From assembly GCA_946626785.1 (NCBI GenBank), contig CAMOUY010000001.1, positions 14,640 through 78,639 of the forward strand: DNA of 64,000 nucleotides. Reading direction: 5' to 3'. The notes beneath the pieces are model-generated. The model was not told the origin of the DNA, did no database searches, and worked only from the letters and a program-made list of their open reading frames with translations. Each line of letters begins with the position of its first letter. Position 1 is the stretch's first letter. The stretch comes from UBA9732 sp003456855 (GTDB lineage: Bacteria; Spirochaetota; Spirochaetia; Sphaerochaetales; Sphaerochaetaceae). Made by a program: the position numbers and the translations under genes. Of the stretch, positions 44,500-52,446 are shown one piece after another.

Positions 44500-44868
44500 A
44501 TGGATGCTATGAATCTCAAGGTCAAACTTTATCTGGAGAACGAGAACGACAAGTTCATGGGAATCGGGGTTCTTTGGCTTCTTCAAAAGGTCAAGGAATG
44601 CAGATCGCTGAGAGAGGCGGCTGCCGAGATGGGTATCTCCTATTCCAAGGCCTTCAGGATGGTGAAGAACCTTGAGTCGGCTCTTGGAGAGGATGTCCTT
44701 GAGAGAAGAAGGGGAGGTTCGGACAGAAGTGGAGCCTCCCTGACTCCCTTCGGCGAGGAGTTCATCATCCTGTATGATGAGTTCCAGAAGAAGTGCAAGG
44801 GCCTTCTGAAGGAGCCTTTCTCCGAATTCTCCGACAAACTCAATGAACTTTTGTGCAAGAATCAATAG
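44500..44868 (+). CDS. ModE-like N-terminal winged-helix regulator
   Basis: A 122-aa protein matching only the DNA-binding half of ModE (LysR-type winged helix): VKLYLENENDKFMGIGVLWLLQKVKECRSLREAAAEMGISYSKAFRMVKNLE, given here as residues 8-59, then RRRGGSDRSGASLTPFGEEFI. The molybdate-binding TOBE domains are absent, as in many stand-alone homologues. GGAGG precedes ATG 44500. It lies across ligA from the molybdenum hydroxylase-like operon, so a regulatory link is possible but not shown. Confidence 0.82.
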   Translation: MDAMNLKVKLYLENENDKFMGIGVLWLLQKVKECRSLREAAAEMGISYSKAFRMVKNLESALGEDVLERRRGGSDRSGASLTPFGEEFIILYDEFQKKCKGLLKEPFSEFSDKLNELLCKNQ

Positions 44869-44971
44869 TTTTAAAAATTTCGTGATTTATTTATCTCTTT
44901 TGTGTTTGTAGAATTATAAAATACAAGTGTTGGTTTTTACAATTTTTCATGGAAAAATTTCCAAAAACCTA

Positions 44972-45000
44972 TTGCCTAATCAACTAAAAAGTTTTATGTT
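44972..45000 (+). promoter_or_regulatory. promoter of the small RNA candidate
   Basis: TTGCCT and TATGTT with a 17-base spacer, placing the transcript start at about 45005-45008, right at the base of the first RNA hairpin. Confidence 0.55.
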
Positions 45001-45006
45001 CTCAAG

Positions 45007-45079
45007 CGTGAGATGTAAATCTCAACCTCCTTTTGTTCCCCCATGGTTTGACCTCCTTTTATCCATGGGGTTTTTTTTT
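45007..45079 (+). ncRNA. small RNA candidate with two anti-Shine-Dalgarno segments
   Basis: A compact transcription unit of about 70 bases. A 5' hairpin TGAGAT/ATCTCA with a GTAA loop (45009-45024) is followed by single-stranded CCTCCTTTT (45026-45034), then a terminator hairpin CCCCATGG/CCATGGGG (45039-45070) whose loop carries a second CCTCCTTTT (45052-45060), then nine T. Both segments are the exact complement of AAAAGGAGG, a strong ribosome binding sequence, so the RNA could mask many start sites. No similar family is known to me. On the opposite strand a 16-codon frame exists but seems a by-product. Confidence 0.6.
45039..45079 (+). terminator. intrinsic terminator of the small RNA candidate
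   Basis: CCCCATGG and CCATGGGG form a perfect 8-bp stem with a 16-base loop, followed by nine T, one of the clearest terminators in the window. Confidence 0.88.
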
Positions 45080-45173
45080 GCCCAAATCCCAGTTTAACGT
45101 GAATAGAAACTGCATATTTTTTGCAGTCAAAAATTTTTAAATATGTAAAAAACAGCCTGTTTCACGGGTGTTT

Positions 45174-45258
45174 CTGTATATAATAACACGATTTGCATTT
45201 TTTATCCTTGTTAGTTTTGTATTTGTACTGTATATTTGAGTTGTTTTGCACTGTATAT
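45174..45258. promoter_or_regulatory. three CTGTATAT motifs upstream of argR
   Basis: CTGTATAT occurs at 45174-45181 (overlapping a TATAAT at 45179-45184), 45228-45235 and 45251-45258; the last two extend to ACTGTATAT and are 23 bases apart. They do not match the usual ARG box. They may be operators or alternative -10 elements. Confidence 0.35.
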
Positions 45259-45296
45259 CAAAACATTTCATGACACATTTTCGGAGGAATGTATAA

Positions 45297-45767
45297 ATGA
45301 AGCAGAGATACAATAGGCTGACTGTCATCAAAGACCTCATCAAGAAGAACCGCATTGACAATCAGGACACTCTTCTGAACCTTCTCAAAGAGGAGGGTTA
45401 TTCAGTCACACAGGCCACCCTTTCAAGGGACCTCAAGATGCTGAAGGTCGGTAAGATCTCAGACGGCTGGAGTGGTTACTACTATTCGCTTCCGGACAAC
45501 GATCTGGTTGCAGAATCGGAGAAGAGTTACATTCAGGACGTGAGAAGAGGCGTTGTCTCCATGGAGTTCAGCGGAAACATCGGAGTCATCAAGACTCGCG
45601 AGGGACATGCCAACAGCGTGGCTGTAGGCCTTGAGGCCCTGGCACTTCCTGAGATTCTCGGCACCCTTGCCGGTGATGACACAATCATGGTCATCCTCAG
45701 AGAGGGAATGACAAAGGAAGATCTGCAGGAGAGTTTCAAGACTCGCATTCCAGAGATCGAGGACTGA
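45297..45767 (+). CDS. argR: arginine repressor ArgR/AhrC
   Basis: A hexameric arginine-responsive repressor of 156 aa. The N-terminal winged helix-turn-helix includes NQDTLLNLLKEEGYSVTQATLSRDLKMLKV, given here as residues 22-51, with the TQATLSRDL recognition helix. The C-terminal arginine-binding half has GHANSVAVGLEAL and ILGTLAGDDTIMVI, including the paired Asp that contact arginine. GGAGGA precedes ATG 45297. pgi follows 13 bases later, an unusual partner, so pgi may be under the same control. No arg genes are in the window. Confidence 0.95.
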   Translation: MKQRYNRLTVIKDLIKKNRIDNQDTLLNLLKEEGYSVTQATLSRDLKMLKVGKISDGWSGYYYSLPDNDLVAESEKSYIQDVRRGVVSMEFSGNIGVIKTREGHANSVAVGLEALALPEILGTLAGDDTIMVILREGMTKEDLQESFKTRIPEIED

Positions 45768-45780
45768 GGGGAATAAGGAA

Positions 45781-47379
45781 ATGATCGAATACAATAATCT
45801 TACTCAGACAAAGAGCTACGAGAAGCTTTCAGCCATAAAGGCCTATGATATCAAGCACAACCTCAATGGTTCACGCATTGAAGGCTCAACAATCAAAGAG
45901 GCCGGAACTCTGGTCTACAACTACGGTGCAATGCCTGTTGACGAGAAGACCATCGATGCCCTCCAGGCCCTTGCAGACGAGCAGCAGCTCATCGAGAAGT
46001 ACAAGGCTCTGCTGAGCGGAGAGAGAATGAACACAGGCGAGAACCGCCTTGTCCTCCACCAGCTCACAAGAGGGCGTGTCCTTGAAGGCGTCAAGGTCGA
46101 GGCAGACGGGGTTGAGAAGGGTGACTTCTACAACGGCGAGCTCGACAAGATCCGCGACTTCTCCGAGAAGGTCAGAAACGGAGAGATCAAGGGTTCCACA
46201 GGCAAGGAGATCACAACCGTCATCCAGATCGGTATCGGTGGTTCAGACCTCGGTCCAAGAGCCCTCTGCTATGCCCTGAACCTGATTGGGCCTCAGGATG
46301 GCTGCACAAAGAAACTCAACGCAAGATTCATCTCAAACGTCGACCCTGACGATGCCTGCGCAGTCCTTGAGGGAGTCGACCTTGAGGCTACACTATTTGT
46401 TCTGGTCTCCAAGAGCGGAACAACCCAGGAGACTCTGGCAAACAGAGACCTTGTCTTCAAGGTCATGGAGAAGAGCGGAATCAAGGGCCTTGTCCCAGAG
46501 AAGCACGTTGTTGCCGTAACAAGCAACACAAGTCCTCTTGCAAAGACCCCGGACATCCTGGCTGTCTTCTTCATGGATGACTACATCGGTGGCCGCTACT
46601 CGGCAACAAGCCCGGTCGGCGGTGTCATCCTCTCTCTTACATATGGATTCAACGTCTTCAAGCAGATCCTCGACGGAGCACACGCAGAGGATGTCTGTGC
46701 CTTGGAGAAGGACATCAGAAAGAACGGAACCCTGATGGATGCAATGATCGGCGTATATCTGCGCAACGTCCTGAAGTATCCGTACACAGCAGTCCTTCCA
46801 TACAGCCAGAGCCTGCACAGAATGCCGGCACACTTCCAGCAGCTGGACATGGAGTCCAACGGAAAGCACGTCAACAGATTCGGCAAGGTAATCGACTACC
46901 AGACAGGTCCGGTCATCTTCGGCGAGCCGGGAACAAACGGACAGCATTCCTTCTATCAGCTTCTCCACCAGGGAACTGACATCGTACCGATGCAGTTCAT
47001 CGGCTTCAAGGAGAAAGAGGGTAATCTGGATGCAGAGAACGGTGGTTCTACAAGCCAGACAAAGCTCAAGGCAAACCTTGTCGCACAGATTGTCGCCTTT
47101 GCCTGTGGCCGTGACAACGCCGAGAACCCGAACAAGGGCTTCGAGGGTGGAAGACCATCAAGCGTGCTGGTGGCAGACAGACTCACTCCGTTTGCACTCG
47201 GTGCAATTCTGGCTCACTTCGAGAACAAGGTCATGTTCCAGGGCTTCACTTGGAACATCAACAGCTTCGACCAGGAAGGTGTCCAGCTTGGTAAGATCCT
47301 TGCCAAGAAGGTCCTTGCCGGTTGTGAAGGTGATGAGAACCTGATGGCTTATTCAAAGCTGTTGGGAATTGATTTCTAA
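45781..47379 (+). CDS. pgi: glucose-6-phosphate isomerase
   Basis: The glycolytic enzyme interconverting glucose-6-P and fructose-6-P, 532 aa, cytosolic. PGI signatures are all present: IGIGGSDLGPRALCYAL (phosphate loop), LVSKSGTTQETL, YIGGRYSATSPVGGV, GEPGTNGQHSFYQLLHQGT with the catalytic Glu region, and NSFDQEGVQLGKILAKKVL at the end. It starts 13 bases after argR and is likely cotranscribed with it. Confidence 0.97.
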   Translation: MIEYNNLTQTKSYEKLSAIKAYDIKHNLNGSRIEGSTIKEAGTLVYNYGAMPVDEKTIDALQALADEQQLIEKYKALLSGERMNTGENRLVLHQLTRGRVLEGVKVEADGVEKGDFYNGELDKIRDFSEKVRNGEIKGSTGKEITTVIQIGIGGSDLGPRALCYALNLIGPQDGCTKKLNARFISNVDPDDACAVLEGVDLEATLFVLVSKSGTTQETLANRDLVFKVMEKSGIKGLVPEKHVVAVTSNTSPLAKTPDILAVFFMDDYIGGRYSATSPVGGVILSLTYGFNVFKQILDGAHAEDVCALEKDIRKNGTLMDAMIGVYLRNVLKYPYTAVLPYSQSLHRMPAHFQQLDMESNGKHVNRFGKVIDYQTGPVIFGEPGTNGQHSFYQLLHQGTDIVPMQFIGFKEKEGNLDAENGGSTSQTKLKANLVAQIVAFACGRDNAENPNKGFEGGRPSSVLVADRLTPFALGAILAHFENKVMFQGFTWNINSFDQEGVQLGKILAKKVLAGCEGDENLMAYSKLLGIDF

Positions 47380-47409
47380 ATATCAAAGGGTTAATGGGAG
47401 ATTAAAGAA

Positions 47410-47964
47410 ATGGCTTTAATAATCATTGTTGTTGCTGTTATTGTCATCGCTTTGCTTATCATCTCAACCTACAACGGTTGTGTCAGACTCAAGAACCAGG
47501 GCGAAGAGGCCTATGCCCAGATCGATGCTCACCTGAAGCAGCGCTACGACCTGATTCCAAACCTCGTTGAGACCGTCAAGGGCTATGCCAAGCACGAGCA
47601 GGGCACCCTGACTGCTGTCATCGAGGCAAGAAACAAGGCAATGAGTGCCGGAACCGTCGAGGAGAAGGACAAGGCTGACAAGGCCTTCGAGGGAACCCTC
47701 AAGAGCCTGTTCGCACTCTCCGAGGCCTATCCAGACCTCAAGGCCAACACAAACTTCCAGGACCTTCAGGCCCAGCTCTCAAAGCTTGAGAGCGAGATCC
47801 TCCAGGCCAGAAAATACTACAATGGTGTTGTGAAGACCTTCAACACAAAGATCGAGACCTTCCCGACATCCTTGATCGTCAACATCTTCGGCGGAAAGTT
47901 CAAGAAGATGTCCTATGTCGAGGTCGCGGAGGCCGAGAGACAGAACGTGAAGGTTCAGTTCTGA
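47410..47964 (+). CDS. LemA family protein
   Basis: A 184-aa protein with one N-terminal membrane helix (about 2-22) and a long helical bundle outside. NQGEEAYAQIDAHLKQRYDLIPNLVETVKGY is the LemA signature (residues 32-62), followed by ARKYYNGVVKTFNTKIETFPTSLI. LemA proteins accompany TPM or DUF2207 membrane proteins in many bacteria, as here; their role is unknown. The DUF2207 gene begins 10 bases downstream, so the two are probably one operon. Confidence 0.93.
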   Translation: MALIIIVVAVIVIALLIISTYNGCVRLKNQGEEAYAQIDAHLKQRYDLIPNLVETVKGYAKHEQGTLTAVIEARNKAMSAGTVEEKDKADKAFEGTLKSLFALSEAYPDLKANTNFQDLQAQLSKLESEILQARKYYNGVVKTFNTKIETFPTSLIVNIFGGKFKKMSYVEVAEAERQNVKVQF

Positions 47965-47974
47965 TTTTCTGCCT

Positions 47975-49909
47975 ATGAAGCGTATATTTCTAATCGCCCT
48001 TGTCCTTGTGACAGGGGCTTTCTGCCTGTTCGCATCCACGGACTACTACATCAAGAACTATGATGTGAAAGTCTCCTTAGGCAACAATGCTGTCCACCAC
48101 ATCGTGGAGACCATCGATGTCTACTTCGAGGGACCGCACCACGGAATAGTCCGCGAGATCCCATATGAGTACTCTGACTACAACGGCACCACCGCCAAGA
48201 TCAAGAACCTGACCTGTTCGGAGAAGTACGAATCCGACACGGACAACGGCTATCTGGTCATGAAGATTGGTTCCGCCTCAAAGTACGTTCAGGGCGATGT
48301 CACCTATGTCATCGAGTACGACTATGACCTCGGAGCCGACTACAACGAAGGCTACGACGAGTTCTACCTGAACATCATCGGCCCCGATTGGGAATGCGAC
48401 ATCAACAACGTTAGCTTCTCCATAGCGATTCCTTTCGTGGAGAGCGAAGACTTTGCCACCGGTGAGGCTTTCTTCAACTATGTTTACAAGAACACCTATT
48501 TCACCTCTGGAAGCTACGGTTCCACAAGCTCGAAGGTCTCGGCCACGCTGGCTTTGCAGGAGGACGACTCCCTTCTGATTAAGGGAACAGCCAGTTCTCT
48601 CGGACCTTATCAGGCCGTGACGATCAGAATGGACCTGCCTGAGGGCTGGTACCAGAATGCAAGGGAACTCTGGGACTACAGACCTGTGGCAAACCTCGCG
48701 AACATCTTCGTCACGATAGTCCTCATTGCCCTGGCTGCATTCCTGTGGTCCATGTACGGAAGGGACAATGTTCCAATCGTTGTTGCCAGATTCGAGCCTC
48801 CAAGAGGCTTCTCTCCGCTTATGGTCGGCTACATCGCCGACAACACAGTCGATGACAAGGACGTCATCTCCATGCTGTTCTACTGGGCGGACGAGGGTCT
48901 TCTGAGCATAGAGGAGCAGAAGGGCAGCAAGTACACCTTCACAAAGCTCAAGGACATCGAGGCCTACGCAATCGAGAGCGGAAAGGACATTCCCGCCTTT
49001 GAGGTCCAGCTGTTCAACGGCTTCTTCAAGAACTGCGACGTCGGTTCCACGGTCAAGTTCAAGGATCTTCAGAAGAACAACTTCTACCAGACGATCGTTG
49101 ACACAAAGACCAAGACCAGCGCCCATTTCTCAAAGGACAGGGCCCTCTATGAGAGAAAGAGCAAGACCTATGCAGGTCTTATGATCTTCCTTTCTCTTGT
49201 TCCTCTTGCAACCGGAATCCTCAGAATCTGCTGTAAGGAGAACATGGTGGACAATGCCTTCCTTCTTGTTCCTGTTGCTGCTGTTCTGTTCTTCATGAAC
49301 GGAATAAGCTTCGAGACGCTGTTCAGGAAATGGCATCTCAGAAAGAGCAATGTCTTTGCCACGATAATCAGATTCGTTCCTATGGTGCTTGCATTCTTCA
49401 TCTTCCTTGCCGTTGACGCCTCTGTGTCCGACAGACCTTCACTGTTCGGCAACTTCCTTTCAATCTGCGGCTCCACCACGATTGCGTTCTTCGCTGCAAT
49501 CATGTCTAAGCGCAGTGAATACGGAAACAAGGTCCTGGAAGAGACCTTGGGCTACAGGGAGTTCATCGACAAGGTCGAGATCGACCAGCTGAAGATGATG
49601 ATCGACCAGGATCCGGACTTCTACTACCACGTTCTCTCCTATGCAGTAGTGCTTGGACTTGAGAACAAGTGGGCCAAGAAGTTCGACGGAATGATCGTGA
49701 ACCCACCGACATGGTACAGCGGCTACAACGCCTTCGACGTCTACTTGATGTCCAGAATGGCTTCCAACATGATCCGCTCAATACCTGTCAACTCGATGCC
49801 AAAATCCTCCATCTCCGGCAGTGCCGGTTCCCGTGTGGGTGGTGGCGGCTTCCACAGCAGTGGATTCTCCGGAGGAGGCTTCGGAGGAGGCGGTGGACAT
49901 GCATGGTGA
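47975..49909 (+). CDS. DUF2207-type membrane protein with Gly-rich tail
   Basis: A 644-aa exported membrane protein. It has a cleavable signal (about 1-20), an extracytoplasmic beta-rich DUF2207 domain (YDVKVSLGNNAVHHIVETIDVYF ... HHGIVREIPY), a membrane helix at about 236-255, a soluble middle part starting near ARFEPPRGFSPLMVGYIAD, two or more helices around 395-510, and a C-terminal Gly/Ser-rich tail ending FGGGGGHAW. This layout recurs next to LemA genes. Function is unknown. Its end overlaps the next gene by 11 bases. Confidence 0.88.
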   Translation: MKRIFLIALVLVTGAFCLFASTDYYIKNYDVKVSLGNNAVHHIVETIDVYFEGPHHGIVREIPYEYSDYNGTTAKIKNLTCSEKYESDTDNGYLVMKIGSASKYVQGDVTYVIEYDYDLGADYNEGYDEFYLNIIGPDWECDINNVSFSIAIPFVESEDFATGEAFFNYVYKNTYFTSGSYGSTSSKVSATLALQEDDSLLIKGTASSLGPYQAVTIRMDLPEGWYQNARELWDYRPVANLANIFVTIVLIALAAFLWSMYGRDNVPIVVARFEPPRGFSPLMVGYIADNTVDDKDVISMLFYWADEGLLSIEEQKGSKYTFTKLKDIEAYAIESGKDIPAFEVQLFNGFFKNCDVGSTVKFKDLQKNNFYQTIVDTKTKTSAHFSKDRALYERKSKTYAGLMIFLSLVPLATGILRICCKENMVDNAFLLVPVAAVLFFMNGISFETLFRKWHLRKSNVFATIIRFVPMVLAFFIFLAVDASVSDRPSLFGNFLSICGSTTIAFFAAIMSKRSEYGNKVLEETLGYREFIDKVEIDQLKMMIDQDPDFYYHVLSYAVVLGLENKWAKKFDGMIVNPPTWYSGYNAFDVYLMSRMASNMIRSIPVNSMPKSSISGSAGSRVGGGGFHSSGFSGGGFGGGGGHAW

Positions 49910-50582
49910 TTTACTTGGCATTCTGCTGTCAGTTATTCTGATAGCTCTCTGTCTGGCAATTGCCTTCATTGTCTCGAAATTCGGGAAGAGGCGCCTTGGC
50001 GACGCCTCTTCCGAGATTGCCCGCAAGATCGTGCACATAGGTGTCTCGAACTGGTTCTTCGTCTACTACCATGTCTTTGAATCCGACATCTGGCCGATTC
50101 TGGGGCTTGGCGCCTTTACTGTCATCAATCTGATTCTCAACGTTTCCGGTTCTTTGGCCGTTCTTATGGGGCAGTCCAGCAAGAAACGCAACTGGGGCCT
50201 TGTGGAGTATCCGATCTCCGTAATTCTTCTGATTGTCCTGAAGATGCTTGGAGTAGGCGATGCGGTTTGCGTAGGCTGCGGACTTCTCTGCATGGGCTAT
50301 GGTGACGGTCTTGCCGCTTTGGTTGGCAGGGCAATCAAATCAAAGAAGTTCGGCCTTGGTGGGAAGAAGTCAGTTGCAGGGTCTGTGACCATGGCCCTGG
50401 TCACGTTTGTCATCTTCATTGCCCTGAAGCTTGGCTATGGCAGTGCAGCCTCGACGGGAGCTGTTGTCCTTGTTGCCTTGCTTGCCGCGCTTCTTGCCAC
50501 TTTGGTCGAGGCCTACACGCCCTTTGGCCTTGACAACATAAGCGTACCTCTTACAATTTACCTTGTTTCGGTGTTGGTATGA
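49899..50582 (+). CDS. phytol/dolichol kinase-like membrane protein (VTE5-like)
   Basis: A 227-aa integral membrane protein with about six or seven helices. RKIVHIGVSNWFF near residues 42-54 and GYGDGLAALVGRAIKSKKFG with GGKKSVAGSV are the motifs of the phytol kinase/dolichol kinase/CDP-transferase family. These enzymes use CTP to phosphorylate isoprenoid alcohols. ATG 49899 is chosen since the frame further upstream merely shadows the glycine-rich tail of the previous gene. It overlaps the DUF92 gene by four bases (ATGA). Confidence 0.82.
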   Translation: MHGDLLGILLSVILIALCLAIAFIVSKFGKRRLGDASSEIARKIVHIGVSNWFFVYYHVFESDIWPILGLGAFTVINLILNVSGSLAVLMGQSSKKRNWGLVEYPISVILLIVLKMLGVGDAVCVGCGLLCMGYGDGLAALVGRAIKSKKFGLGGKKSVAGSVTMALVTFVIFIALKLGYGSAASTGAVVLVALLAALLATLVEAYTPFGLDNISVPLTIYLVSVLV

Positions 50583-51457
50583 TAACATTCCTGGATGATG
50601 CGCTTTTCACACTCCAATGGCCTCTACCTCTGATAATAGTTTGCGGTGCAATGGCGTTGATCGCTGTTCTTGCCTATCTGGCACGCACTCTCAGTGTCAG
50701 TGGTTCCTTGGCAGCCTTCGTCTGTGGAGTGATCGTCCTGTGGTCAACCAGATTCGAGGGCTTTCTGCTGTTCCTTCTTTTCTTTGTATCCTGCAATGTG
50801 GTCGGAAAGGTCTCCCGGAACATCAGAAAGGCAAGGGAAGCCCGAGTCTCCAAGCTTTTGGAAGAGGTTCAGGAGAAGAAAGGACATCGCAGAGACGGCA
50901 TGCAGGTCATGGCAAATGGCCTTATGGCCACAATCGCAGCCCTGTTATGGCTAATTGGTGCAAAACCTTCAGCCTTGGTGATGTTTGGAGCCTCCATTGC
51001 AGAGGCTACAAGCGATACCTTTGCAGGAGAGATAGGGCGTTTGAGCAGCAAGGGCCCTGTTTCGATCCTTACAAAGAAGCCTGTTCCAGTAGGAGTCTCC
51101 GGAGGAGTGACCTGGCTTGGAACAATTGGCGCCTTCCTTTCCTCTGCTTTCATCGCAGTCTGCTGGTATGTTTTCTTCATATTCACAGTGGGTCCTTCCG
51201 CTGTCTCCTTCCACGGAGCAGCCCTTGTCTGTCTTCTTGGTTTTGCAGGGGCAATTGTGGACTCCTATCTTGGCGCCACCATCCAGGCGATCTACTTCGA
51301 CCCTGAATCCAGGGCTCTCACAGAGAAGGACGAGATTGACGGACGCAAGCTCGAGCTCTCCAGAGGCATAAGATGGGTGGACAACGACATGGTCAACCTG
51401 ATCTCCAACATCTTCTCCGCAATATTCGCAATGGGAATGAGCGCGCTGATTGGTTGA
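50579..51457 (+). CDS. DUF92 membrane protein (VTE6-like, phytyl-phosphate-kinase family)
   Basis: A 292-aa membrane protein with about six helices. Family features include LSVSGSLAAFVCGVIV, RDGMQVMANGLMATIAALLW, SIAEATSDTFAGEIGRLS and SGGVTWLGTIGA, then AIVDSYLGATIQAIYF and WVDNDMVNLISN. Plant and cyanobacterial VTE6, of the same family, phosphorylates phytyl-phosphate after VTE5. The direct overlap with a VTE5-like gene suggests a two-step isoprenoid-alcohol salvage route here, with an unknown lipid substrate. Confidence 0.88.
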   Translation: MITFLDDALFTLQWPLPLIIVCGAMALIAVLAYLARTLSVSGSLAAFVCGVIVLWSTRFEGFLLFLLFFVSCNVVGKVSRNIRKAREARVSKLLEEVQEKKGHRRDGMQVMANGLMATIAALLWLIGAKPSALVMFGASIAEATSDTFAGEIGRLSSKGPVSILTKKPVPVGVSGGVTWLGTIGAFLSSAFIAVCWYVFFIFTVGPSAVSFHGAALVCLLGFAGAIVDSYLGATIQAIYFDPESRALTEKDEIDGRKLELSRGIRWVDNDMVNLISNIFSAIFAMGMSALIG

Positions 51458-51469
51458 GCTTTGAGTTCT

Positions 51470-51668
51470 TTGGCATAGAAAAATAAGAAAACAGCTCTAC
51501 TTATGCCAAAACCTTTTCTCTGTTGGCATAGAAAGCAAGGAAAACTGCCCAACTTATGCCAAAGGTCTTTCATCTTTGGCATAGAAACCAAGAAAAAAGA
51601 CTCTTCTTATGCCAAATTACTTTCTCTATTGGCATAGAAAGTAAGGAAAACGGCTCTATTTATGCCAA
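51470..51668. repeat. four tandem 40-bp hairpin repeats at an exact 53-bp period
   Basis: Units lie at 51470-51509, 51523-51562, 51576-51615 and 51629-51668. Each begins TTGGCATAGAAA and ends TTATGCCAA, the outer 8 bases being inverted repeats, with an A-rich core of pattern GAAAnnAAGnAAA then a CTC-like segment. The three 13-base spacers are pyrimidine-rich and differ. The array fills the gap between the DUF92 gene and the convergent nuclease-like gene and ends one base before the latter's stop. Confidence 0.9.
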
Positions 51669-51669
51669 T

Positions 51670-52446
51670 TCATTTGAAGAAGACTTCGATTATCTGCTGC
51701 AGTTCTTTCCTTGTGAGTTTGTATTCGTCATTATCAAAGGTGACGATGAGGTTTTTTCCTAGAAGCATATTGCTTAGAGCATAGTCTTTGATTTTCTTGA
51801 TTGCGATTGTTTTATAGCTTTCCTTTTCTGTCAGCCCAAGATGCTCCCAAATGAAGAGCTCTCCAGAAAGAGGATGCATAACAGTGAAATCAGGACGAAC
51901 TGTGTGACCATTGTAAAGAGTAAAAGGTCGTTCGTATCGATAAGGGATCTCATTCTCAAATAGAACATTTGCTATGAGAGCTTCCGGCCAAGAACGGACA
52001 ACTTCTCCCTTGAGCGTATCGTTCGGATATTTGATTTCGTATTCTGAAGGAGGATATTTCTCTTGAAGAAATCGGCGGACAAGGACCTTCACAGGTTCTT
52101 CAAGAGGTTTCACCATGAGTTTTCTCCCCTCATGCATGGATACATAGGTATTTGGTATCACTTCTATTTTTTTCAGCAGAAGGTTAATTGTAGAAAGCTC
52201 GTCTTTTGCCGCTTCCAAAACCTTGGAGTAATAGTGTTTTTTCGTAAGCATCTTAATCTGCTCATAATCTTCTTTTATTGATAATTCTCCCTCTCCAAAA
52301 ATAAGATAACGATAATATGTTTTCCCATTGACAGTTCTTTTGGTGACAGAAAGAGTTTTGTCAGGCTTCTTTTTCAGCCACGGCTCTATTCTGGAGATGT
52401 ACTCCTCCAACTGCTTCTTCCGCTTCAGAAGTTCTATCTTGAGCAT
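51670..52446 (-). CDS. PD-(D/E)XK nuclease-like protein of unknown function
   Basis: A 258-aa protein, visibly more AT-rich than its neighbours. The first 80 or so residues are Lys-rich and helical (KRKKQLEEYISRIEPWLKKK). Residues about 158-215 hold a nuclease-like core: RSWPEALIANVLFENEIPYRYERP, then TVRPDFTV and GELFIWEHLG, that is E...PDF...xWEH, with His in place of the usual catalytic Lys. Similar proteins occur in gut bacteria as hypotheticals. AAGGAGGG precedes ATG 52446. The AT bias and the repeat array beside it suggest horizontal gain. Confidence 0.65.
   Translation of the reverse strand: MLKIELLKRKKQLEEYISRIEPWLKKKPDKTLSVTKRTVNGKTYYRYLIFGEGELSIKEDYEQIKMLTKKHYYSKVLEAAKDELSTINLLLKKIEVIPNTYVSMHEGRKLMVKPLEEPVKVLVRRFLQEKYPPSEYEIKYPNDTLKGEVVRSWPEALIANVLFENEIPYRYERPFTLYNGHTVRPDFTVMHPLSGELFIWEHLGLTEKESYKTIAIKKIKDYALSNMLLGKNLIVTFDNDEYKLTRKELQQIIEVFFK

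Larger units (their letters stand above)
44869..45296. other. 428-base intergenic region before argR
   Basis: No protein gene is credible here. The first 100 bases are AT-rich and featureless apart from the inverted repeat GGAAAAATTTCC at 44951-44962. A promoter and small RNA candidate occupy 44972-45079. The stretch 45080-45296 is AT-rich and looks like the argR control region, with three CTGTATAT motifs. Confidence 0.7.

Noticed and set aside
45000..45068. A 16-codon frame on the minus strand with AAAGGAGGT six bases before ATG
   Set aside because: The ribosome-like sequence is just the complement of the CCTCC segments of the small RNA candidate. The nine T after the hairpin and the promoter are on the plus strand, so the RNA reading explains more. 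A tiny minus-strand gene is not excluded.
45158..45173. A parS-like sequence TGTTTCACGGGTGTTT
   Set aside because: Only the left half matches; the right half GTGAAAC is lost, so it is not a ParB palindrome.
51470..51668. CRISPR array
   Set aside because: Units differ in their cores, spacers are only 13 bases and alike in composition, and no cas genes are near.
51470..52446. Type III toxin-antitoxin (RNA repeats plus ToxN-like toxin)
   Set aside because: The repeats are downstream of the gene rather than upstream on its strand, and the protein looks like a PD-(D/E)XK nuclease, not ToxN.
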